Shown: positions 1-9,916 of the stretch, one piece after another
Layout: every line of letters starts with the position of its first letter
How positions within the stretch are numbered: position 1 is the stretch's first letter
DNA from: Rhizodiscina lignyota
Lineage: Eukaryota; Ascomycota; Dothideomycetes; Aulographales; Rhizodiscinaceae
Assembly (NCBI GenBank): GCA_010015805.1
Contig: ML978139.1
Span: 310,001 to 374,000 of the forward strand
DNA: 64,000 nucleotides
Direction: 5' to 3'
Program-made: the position numbers and the translations under genes
The notes under the pieces: generated by a model
What the model saw: only the letters and a program-made list of their open reading frames with translations
What the model was told of the DNA's origin: nothing
The model's database searches: none

Positions 1-2556
1 CAGAAACTTCTCTCCGGCAAGCTTCCAAGCTCCGCAAACGTCTATTTTGTTCCCGCAACTCTTCGACCAGAGACCATGTATGGTCAAACCTGCTGCTTTG
101 TAGGCCCAAATATCACATACGGCATCTTCAAAGTAACCGACGACGAATACTACTTCTGCTCCGACCGTGCCGCCAGGAATATGGCATTTCAGAGTGTCTT
201 CCCGGAATGGGGCGTATTCCCGAAGGTTGCGGAGTTACAAGGCTCAGATGTCGTGGGCACACTTGTAAATGCTCCTCTCTCTGTTCACAAAGAGGTGCGC
301 ATTCTCCCCATGGAGACTGTCAAAGCGACAAAAGGCACAGGCGTTGTCACCAGTGTGCCGTCCGACAGCCCCGACGACTACGCGACAGTAATGGATCTTG
401 CGAAGAAAGCTGAATATTACGGAATCAAGAAGGAGTGGGCAGAGCTTGAAATAATACCGATCATCGAGACACCAAAATATGGCAATCTCACCGCGGCCAC
501 ACTTGTCAAACAATTGAAGATCCAGTCTCCAAAAGATGCAAAGCCACTTGCAGAAGCAAAGGACGAAGCGTACAAGGAAGGATTCTACAATGGCAAGATG
601 ATATATGGCGAGTTCAAGGGTAAACCGGTCTCAGAGGCGAAGAATCTCGTGAGAAAAAGCTTGATTGACGCAGGCGACGCTTTCAATTATGCTGAACCTG
701 ATGGTTTGGTAATCAGCAGAAGTGGTGACGACTGCGTTGCTGCCCATCTCGATCAGTGGTTCCTCAACTACGGAACATCAGCGAATGGTGGAGATGGTGA
801 ATGGTGCGAAGAAGTCTTCAAACATCTCGAAAGTGGCAACATCAACATGTTCTCATCGGAGACCAAGCATCAGTTTGAACAAGTCCTCGGCTGGCTCGCA
901 CAATGGGCATGTGCCAGATCGTACGGCCTAGGTACGAAGTTGCCATGGGACGAAGCTTTCCTCGTCGAGTCTCTTTCGGACAGCACCATATACCCCTCAT
1001 ATTACACTATTTCACACTATCTCCACTCTGACATATTTGGGACGAAGCCTGGCAAGTTCGACATTAAGCCATCGCAGATGACGGACGAAGTATGGGATTA
1101 CCTCTACTGCAGAAGGGACACTGTGAATTGCGACATTCCAATAGACCAGTTGCAGACGATGAAACGGGAATTCCAATACTTCTATCCAAACGACATGCGT
1201 GGTAGCGGGAAGGATCTCATTCAGAATCATCTTACTTTCTACCTCTACATCCACGTTGCTCTCTTCCCGAAGGAATACTGGCCACGCGGCATACGGGCAA
1301 ACGGTCACCTCTTGCTCAATGGTGAGAAGATGGCCAAGAGCACAGGCAACTTCCTCACTTTGTCTGGCGCGGTTGAGAAGTTTGGCGCTGACGCTACTCG
1401 AATTGCTCTCGCAGATGCCGGCGATGGCATCGATGATGCAAATTTTGAAGAGACCTCTGCTAATGCCGCTATCCTCCGCTTGCACACGTTGAAGGAATGG
1501 TGCGAGGAGATGATCCATGACGCACGTCTTGTCCAATCACCAGAGGAATTCGCGAAACTGCGAGACGCGGAGAAGATGAAGAATACGGATGTCATTCAGC
1601 GCACCGGCCCGAAGAACTTCTGGGACGAGCTCTTCGAGAACGAGTTGAATGGATTGGTGAAGGAGACATTCGACAACTACAGCTCGACGTCGTACAAAGC
1701 CGCGCTTAAAACTGGCTTCTATGACTTTTTACTTGCACGAGACTCCTGGCGAAGTGCCACTGCTGGTGCAAGTGTCGGCATGCACCATGATCTCGTCAAG
1801 CGGTATATCGAGCTCCAGGCTCTGATGCTCGCGCCTATTGCACCGCACTGGGCTGAATACATTTGGCTCGAGGTGCTCAAGAAGCCATCTACAATACAGA
1901 ATGCTTTGTGGCCTGAGGTCCCTGCTACGGTGCCCGCTCTCACCGCTGCGCGCGAGTACGTTAGGACGACAGCCTCCAACATTACATCTGCAGAGGGCAT
2001 GCAGCAGAAGAAGCTTGCCAAGGGCAAGAATGTCGACTATGATCCAAACAAGGGTAACCACTGTGTTAATTCTCAGGCAGAAACCAACTTTGCTAACATT
2101 TTCAAAGACAAGAGACTTACAATCTACGTCGCGGCCTCCTTCCCCAGCTGGCAAAACTCCATCATCGCAACCATGCGCGACGCCTTTGACGGCCTCTCCC
2201 TCGACATGAAGGCAGTGACATCGAAAGTGCCCAAGCCAGAATTGAAGCGCGCCATGCCCTTCATCCAGGAACTCAAGAAGCGCCTCGATTCAAAGGAGCC
2301 CGCGAAGGAAGTGTTTGAGCGGAAGTTGGCGTTCGACGAGGTCGAGGTGCTCACGGCGATGGTACCATATTTGAAGGCTACAGTCAAGAAGTGCCTGCAA
2401 GTACAGGTTATCAAGGTTGAGGACGCCGATGGAGGGAAGAAGAAGAAGGGAGTTGTTGTAGTCGGTGAGGGTGAGGGAAGTCCAGTTGCTGAGTTGCCTC
2501 AGACGGCGGAGGGAGCGGTACCGGGGAAGCCGGGGTATTTGTTCGCGAACGTTTAG
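1..2556 (+). CDS. CDC60: Cytosolic leucyl-tRNA synthetase, 3' part (5' end outside window)
   Basis: Class I aminoacyl-tRNA synthetase charging tRNA-Leu in the cytosol. The frame is open from base 1, so the ATG at 76 is internal; 851 codons are present and the family is about 1,090 aa, so roughly 240 N-terminal residues, including the HIGH motif, lie upstream. Seen: the CP1 editing domain opens the window (ATLRPETMYGQT just before and after base 76, then the GTGVVTSVPSDSPDDY threonine-rich editing signature near 340-390). The catalytic loop KMAKS is encoded at 1327-1341, preceded by NGHLLLNG and followed by STGNF. The anticodon-binding helical domain follows, then a lysine-rich C-terminal extension (GGKKKKG) as in eukaryotic/archaeal-type LeuRS. 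No intron is visible in this part. The archaeal/eukaryal layout argues for the cytosolic rather than the mitochondrial enzyme. Confidence 0.95.
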   Translation, partial: QKLLSGKLPSSANVYFVPATLRPETMYGQTCCFVGPNITYGIFKVTDDEYYFCSDRAARNMAFQSVFPEWGVFPKVAELQGSDVVGTLVNAPLSVHKEVRILPMETVKATKGTGVVTSVPSDSPDDYATVMDLAKKAEYYGIKKEWAELEIIPIIETPKYGNLTAATLVKQLKIQSPKDAKPLAEAKDEAYKEGFYNGKMIYGEFKGKPVSEAKNLVRKSLIDAGDAFNYAEPDGLVISRSGDDCVAAHLDQWFLNYGTSANGGDGEWCEEVFKHLESGNINMFSSETKHQFEQVLGWLAQWACARSYGLGTKLPWDEAFLVESLSDSTIYPSYYTISHYLHSDIFGTKPGKFDIKPSQMTDEVWDYLYCRRDTVNCDIPIDQLQTMKREFQYFYPNDMRGSGKDLIQNHLTFYLYIHVALFPKEYWPRGIRANGHLLLNGEKMAKSTGNFLTLSGAVEKFGADATRIALADAGDGIDDANFEETSANAAILRLHTLKEWCEEMIHDARLVQSPEEFAKLRDAEKMKNTDVIQRTGPKNFWDELFENELNGLVKETFDNYSSTSYKAALKTGFYDFLLARDSWRSATAGASVGMHHDLVKRYIELQALMLAPIAPHWAEYIWLEVLKKPSTIQNALWPEVPATVPALTAAREYVRTTASNITSAEGMQQKKLAKGKNVDYDPNKGNHCVNSQAETNFANIFKDKRLTIYVAASFPSWQNSIIATMRDAFDGLSLDMKAVTSKVPKPELKRAMPFIQELKKRLDSKEPAKEVFERKLAFDEVEVLTAMVPYLKATVKKCLQVQVIKVEDADGGKKKKGVVVVGEGEGSPVAELPQTAEGAVPGKPGYLFANV

Positions 2557-2855
2557 ATGGAGTTGCATGCGCTTGTGTGTATGACTAGATATGGAGAGGA
2601 TTAGATGCATGCCGTTTGACGACTTGATGGTTGAAGAGATGTGTCCAGTGGTTCGAACAAAAATCGCCGATAGTAAATCGTACCTGATAATTGAATTCCC
2701 AAAGACCCTTTTTGAATGTGAAATGCTAGAATTCTATATGCAATTTAATTTTCTGGCTGTGTACGATACATGCGCTGTTGGGACAGATTTGATTATGGGT
2801 TGACACGGAATTTTCCTTTTTCGTAATACTCCACGTGTTTCAACCCAGACGACGC

Positions 2856-3036
2856 GTCTAGGTACCTGCCATGGTCACTTCCACCTCCCTCTACCGCTTT
2901 ACGATATTGTCTTCGAAGATACGATCAAATAATGCTCTACAGTCTCTCTACACATTTCTTGATCTCTCTCTCGCTACTCTTTTGCTGAGTGACTTGTTCC
3001 TGTTGTCTCGGTTTCTTCAGGTCTAGGTACCTGCCA
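2856..3036. repeat. 16-bp direct repeat pair flanking a short ORF
   Basis: GTCTAGGTACCTGCCA occurs at 2856-2871 and again at 3021-3036, 165 bp apart, with no mismatch. Both copies contain the KpnI-like palindrome GGTACC. Function unknown. Confidence 0.6.
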
Positions 3037-3680
3037 CAGAGGACTTGCCAATGCGCTTGAGGACTCTTTCCTAGGCGGTACATCGGAACCAAGTCGCTAT
3101 ATCCTTGCACTACAGAAGGCTGTTAGTGAGAATGGCGCCGAATGTCACGCGGCACCAATTTTCTCATTCATCATGCATCTCGATGCGAACTCGTCGTGTC
3201 TTCGCAGGAAAGGGGTGCCGCCTGTTCAATCTGCGGAGTTTGGAACATGTATCTTTGATCCAACTCCTAGCAGAGCGGGTGTGTATGCGGCAGAGCCATA
3301 TGACCGCTTCACACTTCCGTAGAATTCAGCGAAGCTCTTTTCCGACGTTATCAAGTCTCCTTCCCGGTTCTCCGACGTGCATTCTCATTCCGCTAGGGGC
3401 GACAAATTCCTCCGATACTATTATTGATTTCCTCAACAGCACCGACTTCGAGCCGGAAACTAAGTTGGAAAACTTTTCGTATTATTCCAAAGTTTCCTTT
3501 AAGGTAGAATAGCCTAATCTTATGTTGCAGCGGAAAATTGCAAGCTTGTCGGGTTTATCGCTGCGAGGCTCTGAGGTCTGACCAATCACAGGCGGCGTGC
3601 ACGTGTAGAGGCGCCACTCTCTCTCGTGCCATTTCAGGCAGTTGGGCTTCAGTTATTCATGATTGCAAGAATTTCTGACT

Positions 3681-3687
3681 TATAAAG
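3681..3687 (+). promoter_or_regulatory. TATA box-like element before the aldo-keto reductase
   Basis: TATAAAG lies 80 bp before the ATG at 3761 and only 5 bp before an in-frame ATG at 3692. A start site about 30 nt downstream of a TATA element would leave the 3692 ATG outside the mRNA, which supports 3761 as the true start. Confidence 0.45.
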
Positions 3688-3760
3688 CGCCATGAACCTC
3701 GATCTGGCAAAGTTTATGCTTAAACAAACACCAAGCAGCATCCTCGATCCAACGCCCACT

Positions 3761-4978
3761 ATGAATACTCCATTGCCCCTCAACACCGGGGCCACGATCC
3801 CAGCCTTGGGCTATGGAACCTGGCAAAGTCCACCAGGTGAAGTGAAGAAAGCTGTTCTCTACGCGCTCAATGCTGGATATCGACACATTGATGCCGCGTA
3901 TTGCTACCAAAATGAACCCGAGGTCGGAGAAGCCTTGAAGGAGGCATTCGCAGGTGGTCTGAAAAGAAAAGATGTCTTCATCACGTCGAAGCTCTGGTGC
4001 ACGTATCATAGACGGGTTGAGGAAAACCTCGACATAAGCTTAAAGAACTTGGGCGTCGATTACTTGGATCTGTATCTCATGCATTGGCCCGTACCAATGA
4101 ACCAGAATGGTGTGTATGCGCATCTCAAGTAACTGGGTGCCCTCTGCAGTTGTCTCTGTGCTTGCACATATATTGTAAGCTCTACATGCGCATGGCTTGA
4201 CAGTATATTTTTCTCAGTACTTCATGTCTTTAGTCGATGATATTTCACACGGAACCAAACCCCGCCTCGAAACTCAAGTTTGCTAACATTGCAACTTAGG
4301 CAATCACCCACTATTCCCAAAGCATCCGGATGGCAGCAGAGATCTTGACAGCGACTGGTCTTACATCCAGACCTGGAAGTTGATGGAAAAGTTGCCCGCA
4401 ACTGGCAAAGCCAAGGCCATTGGCGTGGCCAACCACAGCGTTCCTTATCTGGAAGGCCTTCTGAAGGAGGCGGAGATCACGCCGGCTGTAAACCAGATCG
4501 AGAACCACCCATACCTTCCACAGCAGGAAGTTGTGGATTTCTGCACTGCAAAAGGCATCCACGTGACCGCATATAGCCCATTCGGCAGCACGGGAGGCCC
4601 ACTGTTCCAGGAAGAAGGCGTACAGGAAGTTGCGAAGAAACACAACGTTGGCCCTGGAACTGTGCTTCTCAGCTACCACCGTAAGTCTCATCTGCCTCGA
4701 CTCTTGACATATGATCTGATGTGCCGCATGGCAGTTGCCAGAGGAAGTTCAGTACTCGCAAAGTCCATAACGCCCTCCAGGATTGACGAGAACCGCACGC
4801 TCATCAAACTCGACCCAACAGATGTTGACGCACTCGATCAGATCCACAAGACGAAGGGCGTGACAAGATACGTCTTCCCTCCATTCGGAGTAAGTGCCTG
4901 TTACAATGAGCTCAGATAGTGCGAACTAACAATGAGCAGCCAAAATTGGGCTTCCCAGACACTGAAGCGAAGGCATAG
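3761..4978 (+). CDS. Aldo-keto reductase (GCY1/xylose-reductase-like)
   Basis: NADPH-dependent reductase of aldehydes and ketoses, cytosolic. Exons 3761-4109, 4300-4680, 4735-4889, 4940-4978; introns of 190, 54 and 50 nt, with a TGCTAAC branch site at 4281-4287 in the first. The product is 307 aa, the usual AKR length. Seen: N-terminal [13 protein letters not shown] strand, [14 protein letters not shown] with the catalytic Asp and Tyr, LITSKLW-type strand carrying the catalytic Lys ([13 protein letters not shown]), [10 protein letters not shown] with the catalytic His, [18 protein letters not shown], and a C-terminal [15 protein letters not shown] cofactor-binding segment. The start at 3761 ([10 protein letters not shown]) matches the family better than the in-frame ATG at 3692. 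The neighbouring SDR and polyol-dehydrogenase genes suggest sugar or polyol metabolism; the exact substrate cannot be read from sequence. Confidence 0.92.
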
Positions 4979-5368
4979 ATCAGGAATCCTCCTCTTTACT
5001 GCTTCGATTATCATCGATAGAGCGTATTCATAGCCGTCTCTACGGGTTCCATTTCGGTTTCTTGAGTAGCTGGCCTCTCATAGCGTGGATTTGCTTGAAT
5101 TCGGCGATCATTTGAAGGCATGGCTTGCTTGAAGGCATGGCTTGCTGGACAGATATGGGATGAGATCGAATATTGACGATGCTACGACACCTGCAGATCA
5201 CCTCTGGGTTCACATGACGAGCTATGTACATGATGACTCTAAATAACATCGAGGTAACAGAATTCGATTAAGTCTAGTCAATTTGATCATTCAGTCCTCA
5301 GAATCGCTATTCAAATGCCATCATAATATTCTAGCTGGTCTAGTATTGCATTTTGCTGCTGCGTACCA
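4979..5368. other. Convergent intergenic region
   Basis: Shared 3' flank of the AKR (+) and SDR (-) genes. Apart from the 17-bp tandem duplication listed separately, nothing recognisable. Confidence 0.5.
5112..5145. repeat. 17-bp tandem duplication
   Basis: TTGAAGGCATGGCTTGC is present twice head to tail (5112-5128 and 5129-5145) in the convergent 3' region. Probably a simple slippage duplication. Confidence 0.8.
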
Positions 5369-6205
5369 TTATCTCCCCATCCATCCCCCATCCACTGTCA
5401 ATATCTCTCCACTCACGTACGACGACGCGCGACTCGCAAGAAAGAGTACTGCGCCCTTGAAATCCTCTGGCGTACCCCAACGCCCCGCCGGTATCCGCGC
5501 CAGTATACTTGCCGCCCTCGCCTCGTCGTTTATGAGCGCAGTATTCATCTCCGTTGCAATATACCCCGGTGCAATGCAATTGATTGTGATCCCCTTGCTC
5601 GCCCAGTCATTACTCATCGTCTTCGTCATCTGCGAGACACCGCCCTTGCTCGCCGCATACGCTGGTATATTCAAGCCGCCCTGGAAGGACATCAAGCTCG
5701 CGAAGTTGATAATCGAACCCCGCCGCCCGCGGCTGTCTGGCTCTCGGGAGAGCATGTGCGCGCCAACATCACGGCAGAGCGTGAAGACCGTGCTGAGGTT
5801 AACTTGCAGCACCTCGTTCCAGTCGTCGTCGGGGAACTTGTGCACTGGATGGCGCCGCTGGATGCCTGCGCAGTTGACGAGGATGTGGATGTCGTACTTG
5901 TCGGCGAGGATCTTAGGGATAAGTGCTGAGACGGAGGAGTGCGAGGAGAGGTCTGCGGTGTATATCGAGCATTTTCGCCCGAGCTTCTCTACAGCTTCTT
6001 TCGTCTCGGTTTTGGAGGTGTCTCGCTATGAGGCCTGTTAGTTGTTGAAGCTGATATGAGACGGAATCTGATATACCTGGACGAGCAAGATGTCTGCCCC
6101 AGCTTCTGCTAATGCCAATGCGATAGCTTGTCCTATTCCACGGGTTGCTCCAGTAATCACAGCGGTCTGGCCTTCCAGCGAGAACAATTGAAGGACCGAA
6201 GGCAT
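5369..6205 (-). CDS. Short-chain dehydrogenase, KduD-like (2-deoxy-D-gluconate 3-dehydrogenase type)
   Basis: NAD(P)-dependent oxidoreductase with a Rossmann fold. Exons (minus strand) 6205-6077 and 6025-5369; intron 6026-6076 (51 nt). Joined, they give 261 aa, the classical SDR size. Seen: TGATRGIG cofactor loop near residues 19-26, DLSS adenine-site motif, [10 protein letters not shown] (NNAG-like), the catalytic Ser in [13 protein letters not shown], catalytic YAASK, and [11 protein letters not shown]. The IQRR, MSFQGG, YIATEM and C-terminal VDGGWMGR signatures resemble KduD, which interconverts deoxy-keto uronic-acid derivatives. Alternative: gluconate 5-dehydrogenase or L-xylulose-reductase-like activity. 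The gene is divergent from the zinc dehydrogenase, with 444 bp between their starts, so the two are probably co-regulated. Confidence 0.9.
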
Positions 6206-6649
6206 CTTGGTGGTTTGTAGACTGAGTTCAAGGGTCAGGCAAGCCTGATTGTAGAAAGTCTGCTGGCTCGGTGGCAGCCAGTTGCACTGAAAGGGCTGTC
6301 ATCGTGGAATTCCCTCCTACCTGTGAATGCCAAATGCTCAATTGGCTCTTTCCCATAAATTGTTGGCGATGCTATCAACAGAAACTCGGGCGGAAATGTC
6401 GGAATACGGGAAGGAAGTCCGCAGTCGGTGCAGATCGTGCCGAATTCCCCCAGGCGTCAAATTAGGAAATTCACCTCCTTCATGTGCATCTCCGTATGTA
6501 ACCGCCCTGCGAGCTGCGTATGACTGGGTTCGGCCCTGGTTTTCGAACTGCCCAAATATAGATTGTGATTTGTCTCTTCGTTACCCTGATACTCGCCAGA
6601 CAGAATAATCCTGTCAATTGCGTCCTTCATCAGACTTTGAGCCTCCAAC
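6206..6649. promoter_or_regulatory. Shared divergent promoter region of the SDR and the polyol dehydrogenase
   Basis: 444 bp between the two start codons. No clear TATA element or operator could be identified; the call rests on gene orientation only. Confidence 0.45.
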
Positions 6650-7993
6650 ATGTCGAACATCTCTACCAAGGTCCCGGAGGAGAAGTCGCAAAAGATTCGA
6701 GCTTCTGTTCTGCATGGCGTGAGAGATCTTCGAATCGTACGCCGATGAAATTACCATCGTGTCAGCATGTCTAATTGTCTTTAGGAAGGCCGATTCCTCT
6801 TCCCTCCAAATCCTGGAATGGTCCAAGTAGCAATACGGACAACAGGCCTCTGCGGATCCGACTTGCATTACTACAATCACTACCGGAATGGCGACATCAT
6901 AGTCCAGGAGCCCCTTTCATTAGGTCACGAGTCTGCAGGCGTAATAACCAAGGTCGGTGATGGCGTCACCAATGTCAAAGTTGGTGACAAAGTAGCGCTC
7001 GAAGTCGGTCTACCGTGCGGGCAGTGCGAACGATGTCAGGAGGGCAGATATAACATCTGCAAGGGGATGAAATTTCGAAGTTCTGCAAAGAGCTTTCCTC
7101 ACTCGCAGGGTACGCTTCAAGATAGGATAAATCACCCATCTGGATGGGTTCACAAGTTGCGTTTCCTGTGTAAGCCAGAATCTCATAATGCGGCTAACTC
7201 AATGCAGACTTCCGGATGGCATGTCCCTAGATCTGGGTGCGCTTCTTGAGCCATTGGGCGTAGCCATACACGCAGAAAGAAGGGCCAAACTGGTACCCGG
7301 CAGCAAAGTCCTCGTTTTCGGCGCTGGCACTGTTGGCCTTCTAAGTGCCGCTGTTGCCAAGATAAAAGGAGCTAGTACCGTAGCGATAGCGGATATTGAC
7401 GAGGGCCGGGTCAATTTCGCGACTCAGAACGGTTTTGCAGACATCGGGTACACAGTTCCCCTGAAGCGCGGAAGTAATATCGAAGAGAACTTGGAGATTG
7501 CCAGAGCTACAGCCGAAGCCATTGGAACACAAGCCAAGAAGGGAGGAGATGTCATTGGAGAAGTTGACACAGTCTTCGAATGTACTGGTGTTCCTTCGTG
7601 CGTACAGGCCGGGATTTACGTTAGTATTTGATGATTCCTTATTCCATGATAGTGCTAATATGCCGGTCGCAGGCAACAAGACCAGGAGGCCGCTTAATGC
7701 TCATTGGAATGGGCAGTCCAATACAAACACTCCCGGTATCAGCCGCGGCTCTTCGCGAAGTCGACTTGGTTGGAGTGTTCCGATACGCAAACACTTATCC
7801 AGAAGGCATCGAGATCCTGTCACGGAAAGACGCCGGATATCCTGATTTCTCGAAGCTAGTGACGCATCGCTTCCAGGGATTGGATAATGCGCCGGAGGCA
7901 TTCGATATGGCAGCAAAGACGAAAGACCGGGATGGAAAGCTGGTGCTTAAAGTCATGTTGGAGACAAAAGAGGATGGGAAGGCACAGTTATAA
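6650..7993 (+). CDS. Zinc-dependent sorbitol/xylitol-type dehydrogenase (MDR family)
   Basis: NAD-dependent oxidation of a sugar alcohol to a ketose. Exons 6650-6736, 6785-7155, 7208-7619, 7673-7993; introns of 48, 52 and 53 nt. The product is 396 aa. Seen: catalytic-zinc ligands in GLCGSDLHYY and LGHESAG; structural-zinc cysteines CGQCERCQEGRYNIC all present; FRSSAKSFPHSQGTLQDRI, typical of fungal sorbitol/xylitol dehydrogenases; LLEPLGVAIHA; GAGTVGLLSAAVAK Rossmann loop; DIDEGR at the end of the second strand, suggesting NAD preference. The family is usually 350-380 aa; the extra length is an N-terminal extension. With the AKR and SDR nearby this may form a reductase/dehydrogenase route for pentoses, polyols or uronates; that pathway role is inference. 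Confidence 0.93.
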
Positions 7994-9038
7994 GCACTTG
8001 TGATCACAGTGTCCAGGCTAAGTGGAACACAACCAGAAGTATAATATCTACAAAATTGATCAATGCCGGCAAGCCGGTGGAGGTGGTTACTGCCGATGGC
8101 CCGATTTTCATCGATCAGTCGGAAGCAGTTCCAAAATGCATTATCCTTCTTCAAAATTAGAGATACCTAGAGTCAATCTAGCATGAGATACAAGTCCCAA
8201 GGGTATTTGACGCTGATGAGAATAGTCATAGATTTTAAGTAGGGATTGCCGTTCAACTATCTTCTTCTCTTAGTTCACGTACGGCCCAGTTCCAATTCGA
8301 GGAGCAGTTCAGCGAGGCACCTATCTTATGGTGAGAATGTCGGTGTGCTTAATGCTTAAGACATATGCTACACGATTTCGCTATGTCGGTGGGCTCGACT
8401 GAGACGCCCCTCTGTGTCCCCGTGTAGTTAGGGACAGTTTGATTATGATCAGGCACTGATCGGACTTAGCGAGATTTACGCGAAGCTAGCTTGAGGTTAT
8501 GTGCAGTATGAGCATTATTGGGCATCGCCATGTGCTCAAGCAGGGGTGGGTAAATCTCACGGCCATTCTTCTCCAGTTCCGAGACGCTTTTTGGAGGAGA
8601 TGTCCTGCATTCCGGAACTTGCTATCCTCAAATGTGTGCCAGTGCCTACAGCTTGCATTTGCTTTGTACAGGAGAATCTTGAAGGAAATGGACACTTATT
8701 AACTGTTAGGGTATTGAACTATATCGTCAAACTAGTCCAACTCCATCGCCACAACTCAACACATAGCACGGCATTATCAGCAGAGATATGATGAGCAAAT
8801 TGTGTTGTATTGCTAAGAACAAGAGTGAAGGAAACTCGTTATAGCTAAGCAAAACTAGTCCCAACTCCCGAGAATGCAGTATGCGAGCGTCATCCATTAG
8901 TCATTAATGTCCAACACCTTCCAAAAATCATCGCTGTCATCACGGTCGTCTATAAAAAATCAAATAGAAAAACAATTTAACTCCATTGTGCCTGCCTGGT
9001 GTGCCGTGCAAATCCCCCTCACAACCTCCCAAAAACAC
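7994..9038. other. Intergenic region, nothing recognised
   Basis: About 1 kb between two convergent genes. Only short open frames (up to about 100 codons) without family resemblance or splice logic. Confidence 0.5.
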
Positions 9039-9916
9039 CTAAATCTCCATGTCGCCCGCCTTCTCCATCGCCTTAAGAAGATCACCCTGAAGCAGATTCT
9101 CTACCTCCTCCATGCGCACCGAATCGTAGTCCATCCACACGTCCTCCGGGTGCTGGGGGACGACGTCAAAAGTGTTGCCGTGATCGAATTGAAGTGGTTG
9201 AATGGGCGCCGCCATGAACCACTGAACGGTCGGGTTGTTCGGGATAATGCGTGGGAGCGGAATCATGCGGCGAACGCCCGTCTTCTGCCTCTCTTGTCCC
9301 TCGTACTTCAGCTCGTTGTGGCACGGCCATCCTGTGCGCTGCACCTGACTCCAGCATGGATTCCAGACCGTGGGATGCACGAGCACAGCGCCACGGCCGT
9401 CCCAGAATTGCTTGCCATTGAATGGGGCATTGAGTTGTGACGGTTCTGTCCGACCCTCCTGTTGCTGAGCCTTCTCCATCATGTTCTGTATCTTGGCCTC
9501 GTGAACGTCCACCCCGTGTTGCAAGAAAGCGTCGAGTTCCCACTGCGCGATTTCGGAGGAAGGAAAATGCTTGTCGACTTGGCCCTTGATACGCCTCCAC
9601 CTCCGCTTGTGGATCGTGTACGGACTCTCCCACGTGTTAGAAGACGTATACGCCACGTGTGTTCCCTCGCCCAGCCCACTTTGTGCCATTTGATCAAATG
9701 CAAGCGGTATATCCTCGGGCACCGTTGTCAGCTGTCGGCGATGCGTGTACACCCTGCCAATTTGCGGCGTAGGGACAGGAGGTGCTCCAGTGAGGAGCGG
9801 CGCCGCAGGAGGCGTTATTTGATTGGCGGGCTATGCTCGAGTAAGCCACATCTGTATTGGAAAATATGGTGAAGATGAAGTAGAAATAGTCTGAAATAAC
9901 CCACGTCAACCTGCAT
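9039..9916 (-). CDS. Orphan protein, about 265 aa
   Basis: Not recognised. The main exon runs 9830-9039 and is open back to a stop at 9831-9833 that is better read as part of an intron acceptor (GCATAG). A minimal first exon ATG-CAG at 9916-9911, donor GTTGAC, 80-nt intron 9831-9910, gives MQPANQITPPAAPLLTGA and onward. The protein has a proline-rich start, a basic segment (HKRRWRRIKGQ), a Gln/Glu-rich helix, then a Trp/Pro-rich part (WNPCWSQVQRTGWPCHNE, MIPLPRIIPNNPTVQWFM) and an acidic end (HPEDVWMDYDSV). It looks like a genuine lineage-restricted gene: long frame and coherent composition. The six-base first exon is the weak point; the true start could be elsewhere. Confidence 0.55.

Larger units (their letters stand above)
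2557..3760. other. Intergenic region with two short open frames and a 16-bp direct repeat
   Basis: Between the LeuRS stop and the aldo-keto reductase. It holds a 16-bp direct repeat (2856-2871 and 3021-3036). The first copy ends at an ATG opening a 52-codon frame (2871-3026). The second copy begins a different frame, open from about 3020 to 3322, with no ATG at its start and protein-like composition (FLGGTSEPSRYILALQKA, later FDPTPSRAGVYAAEPYDRF). A splice joining the two frames is conceivable (TTCTTCAG before 3021 looks like an acceptor), but I could not build a convincing gene. It may be a small secreted-protein gene, a relic, or chance. Confidence 0.3.

Noticed and set aside
5283-6041. 252-codon plus frame antisense to the KduD-like SDR
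   Set aside because: The minus strand has full SDR motifs; the plus frame has none.
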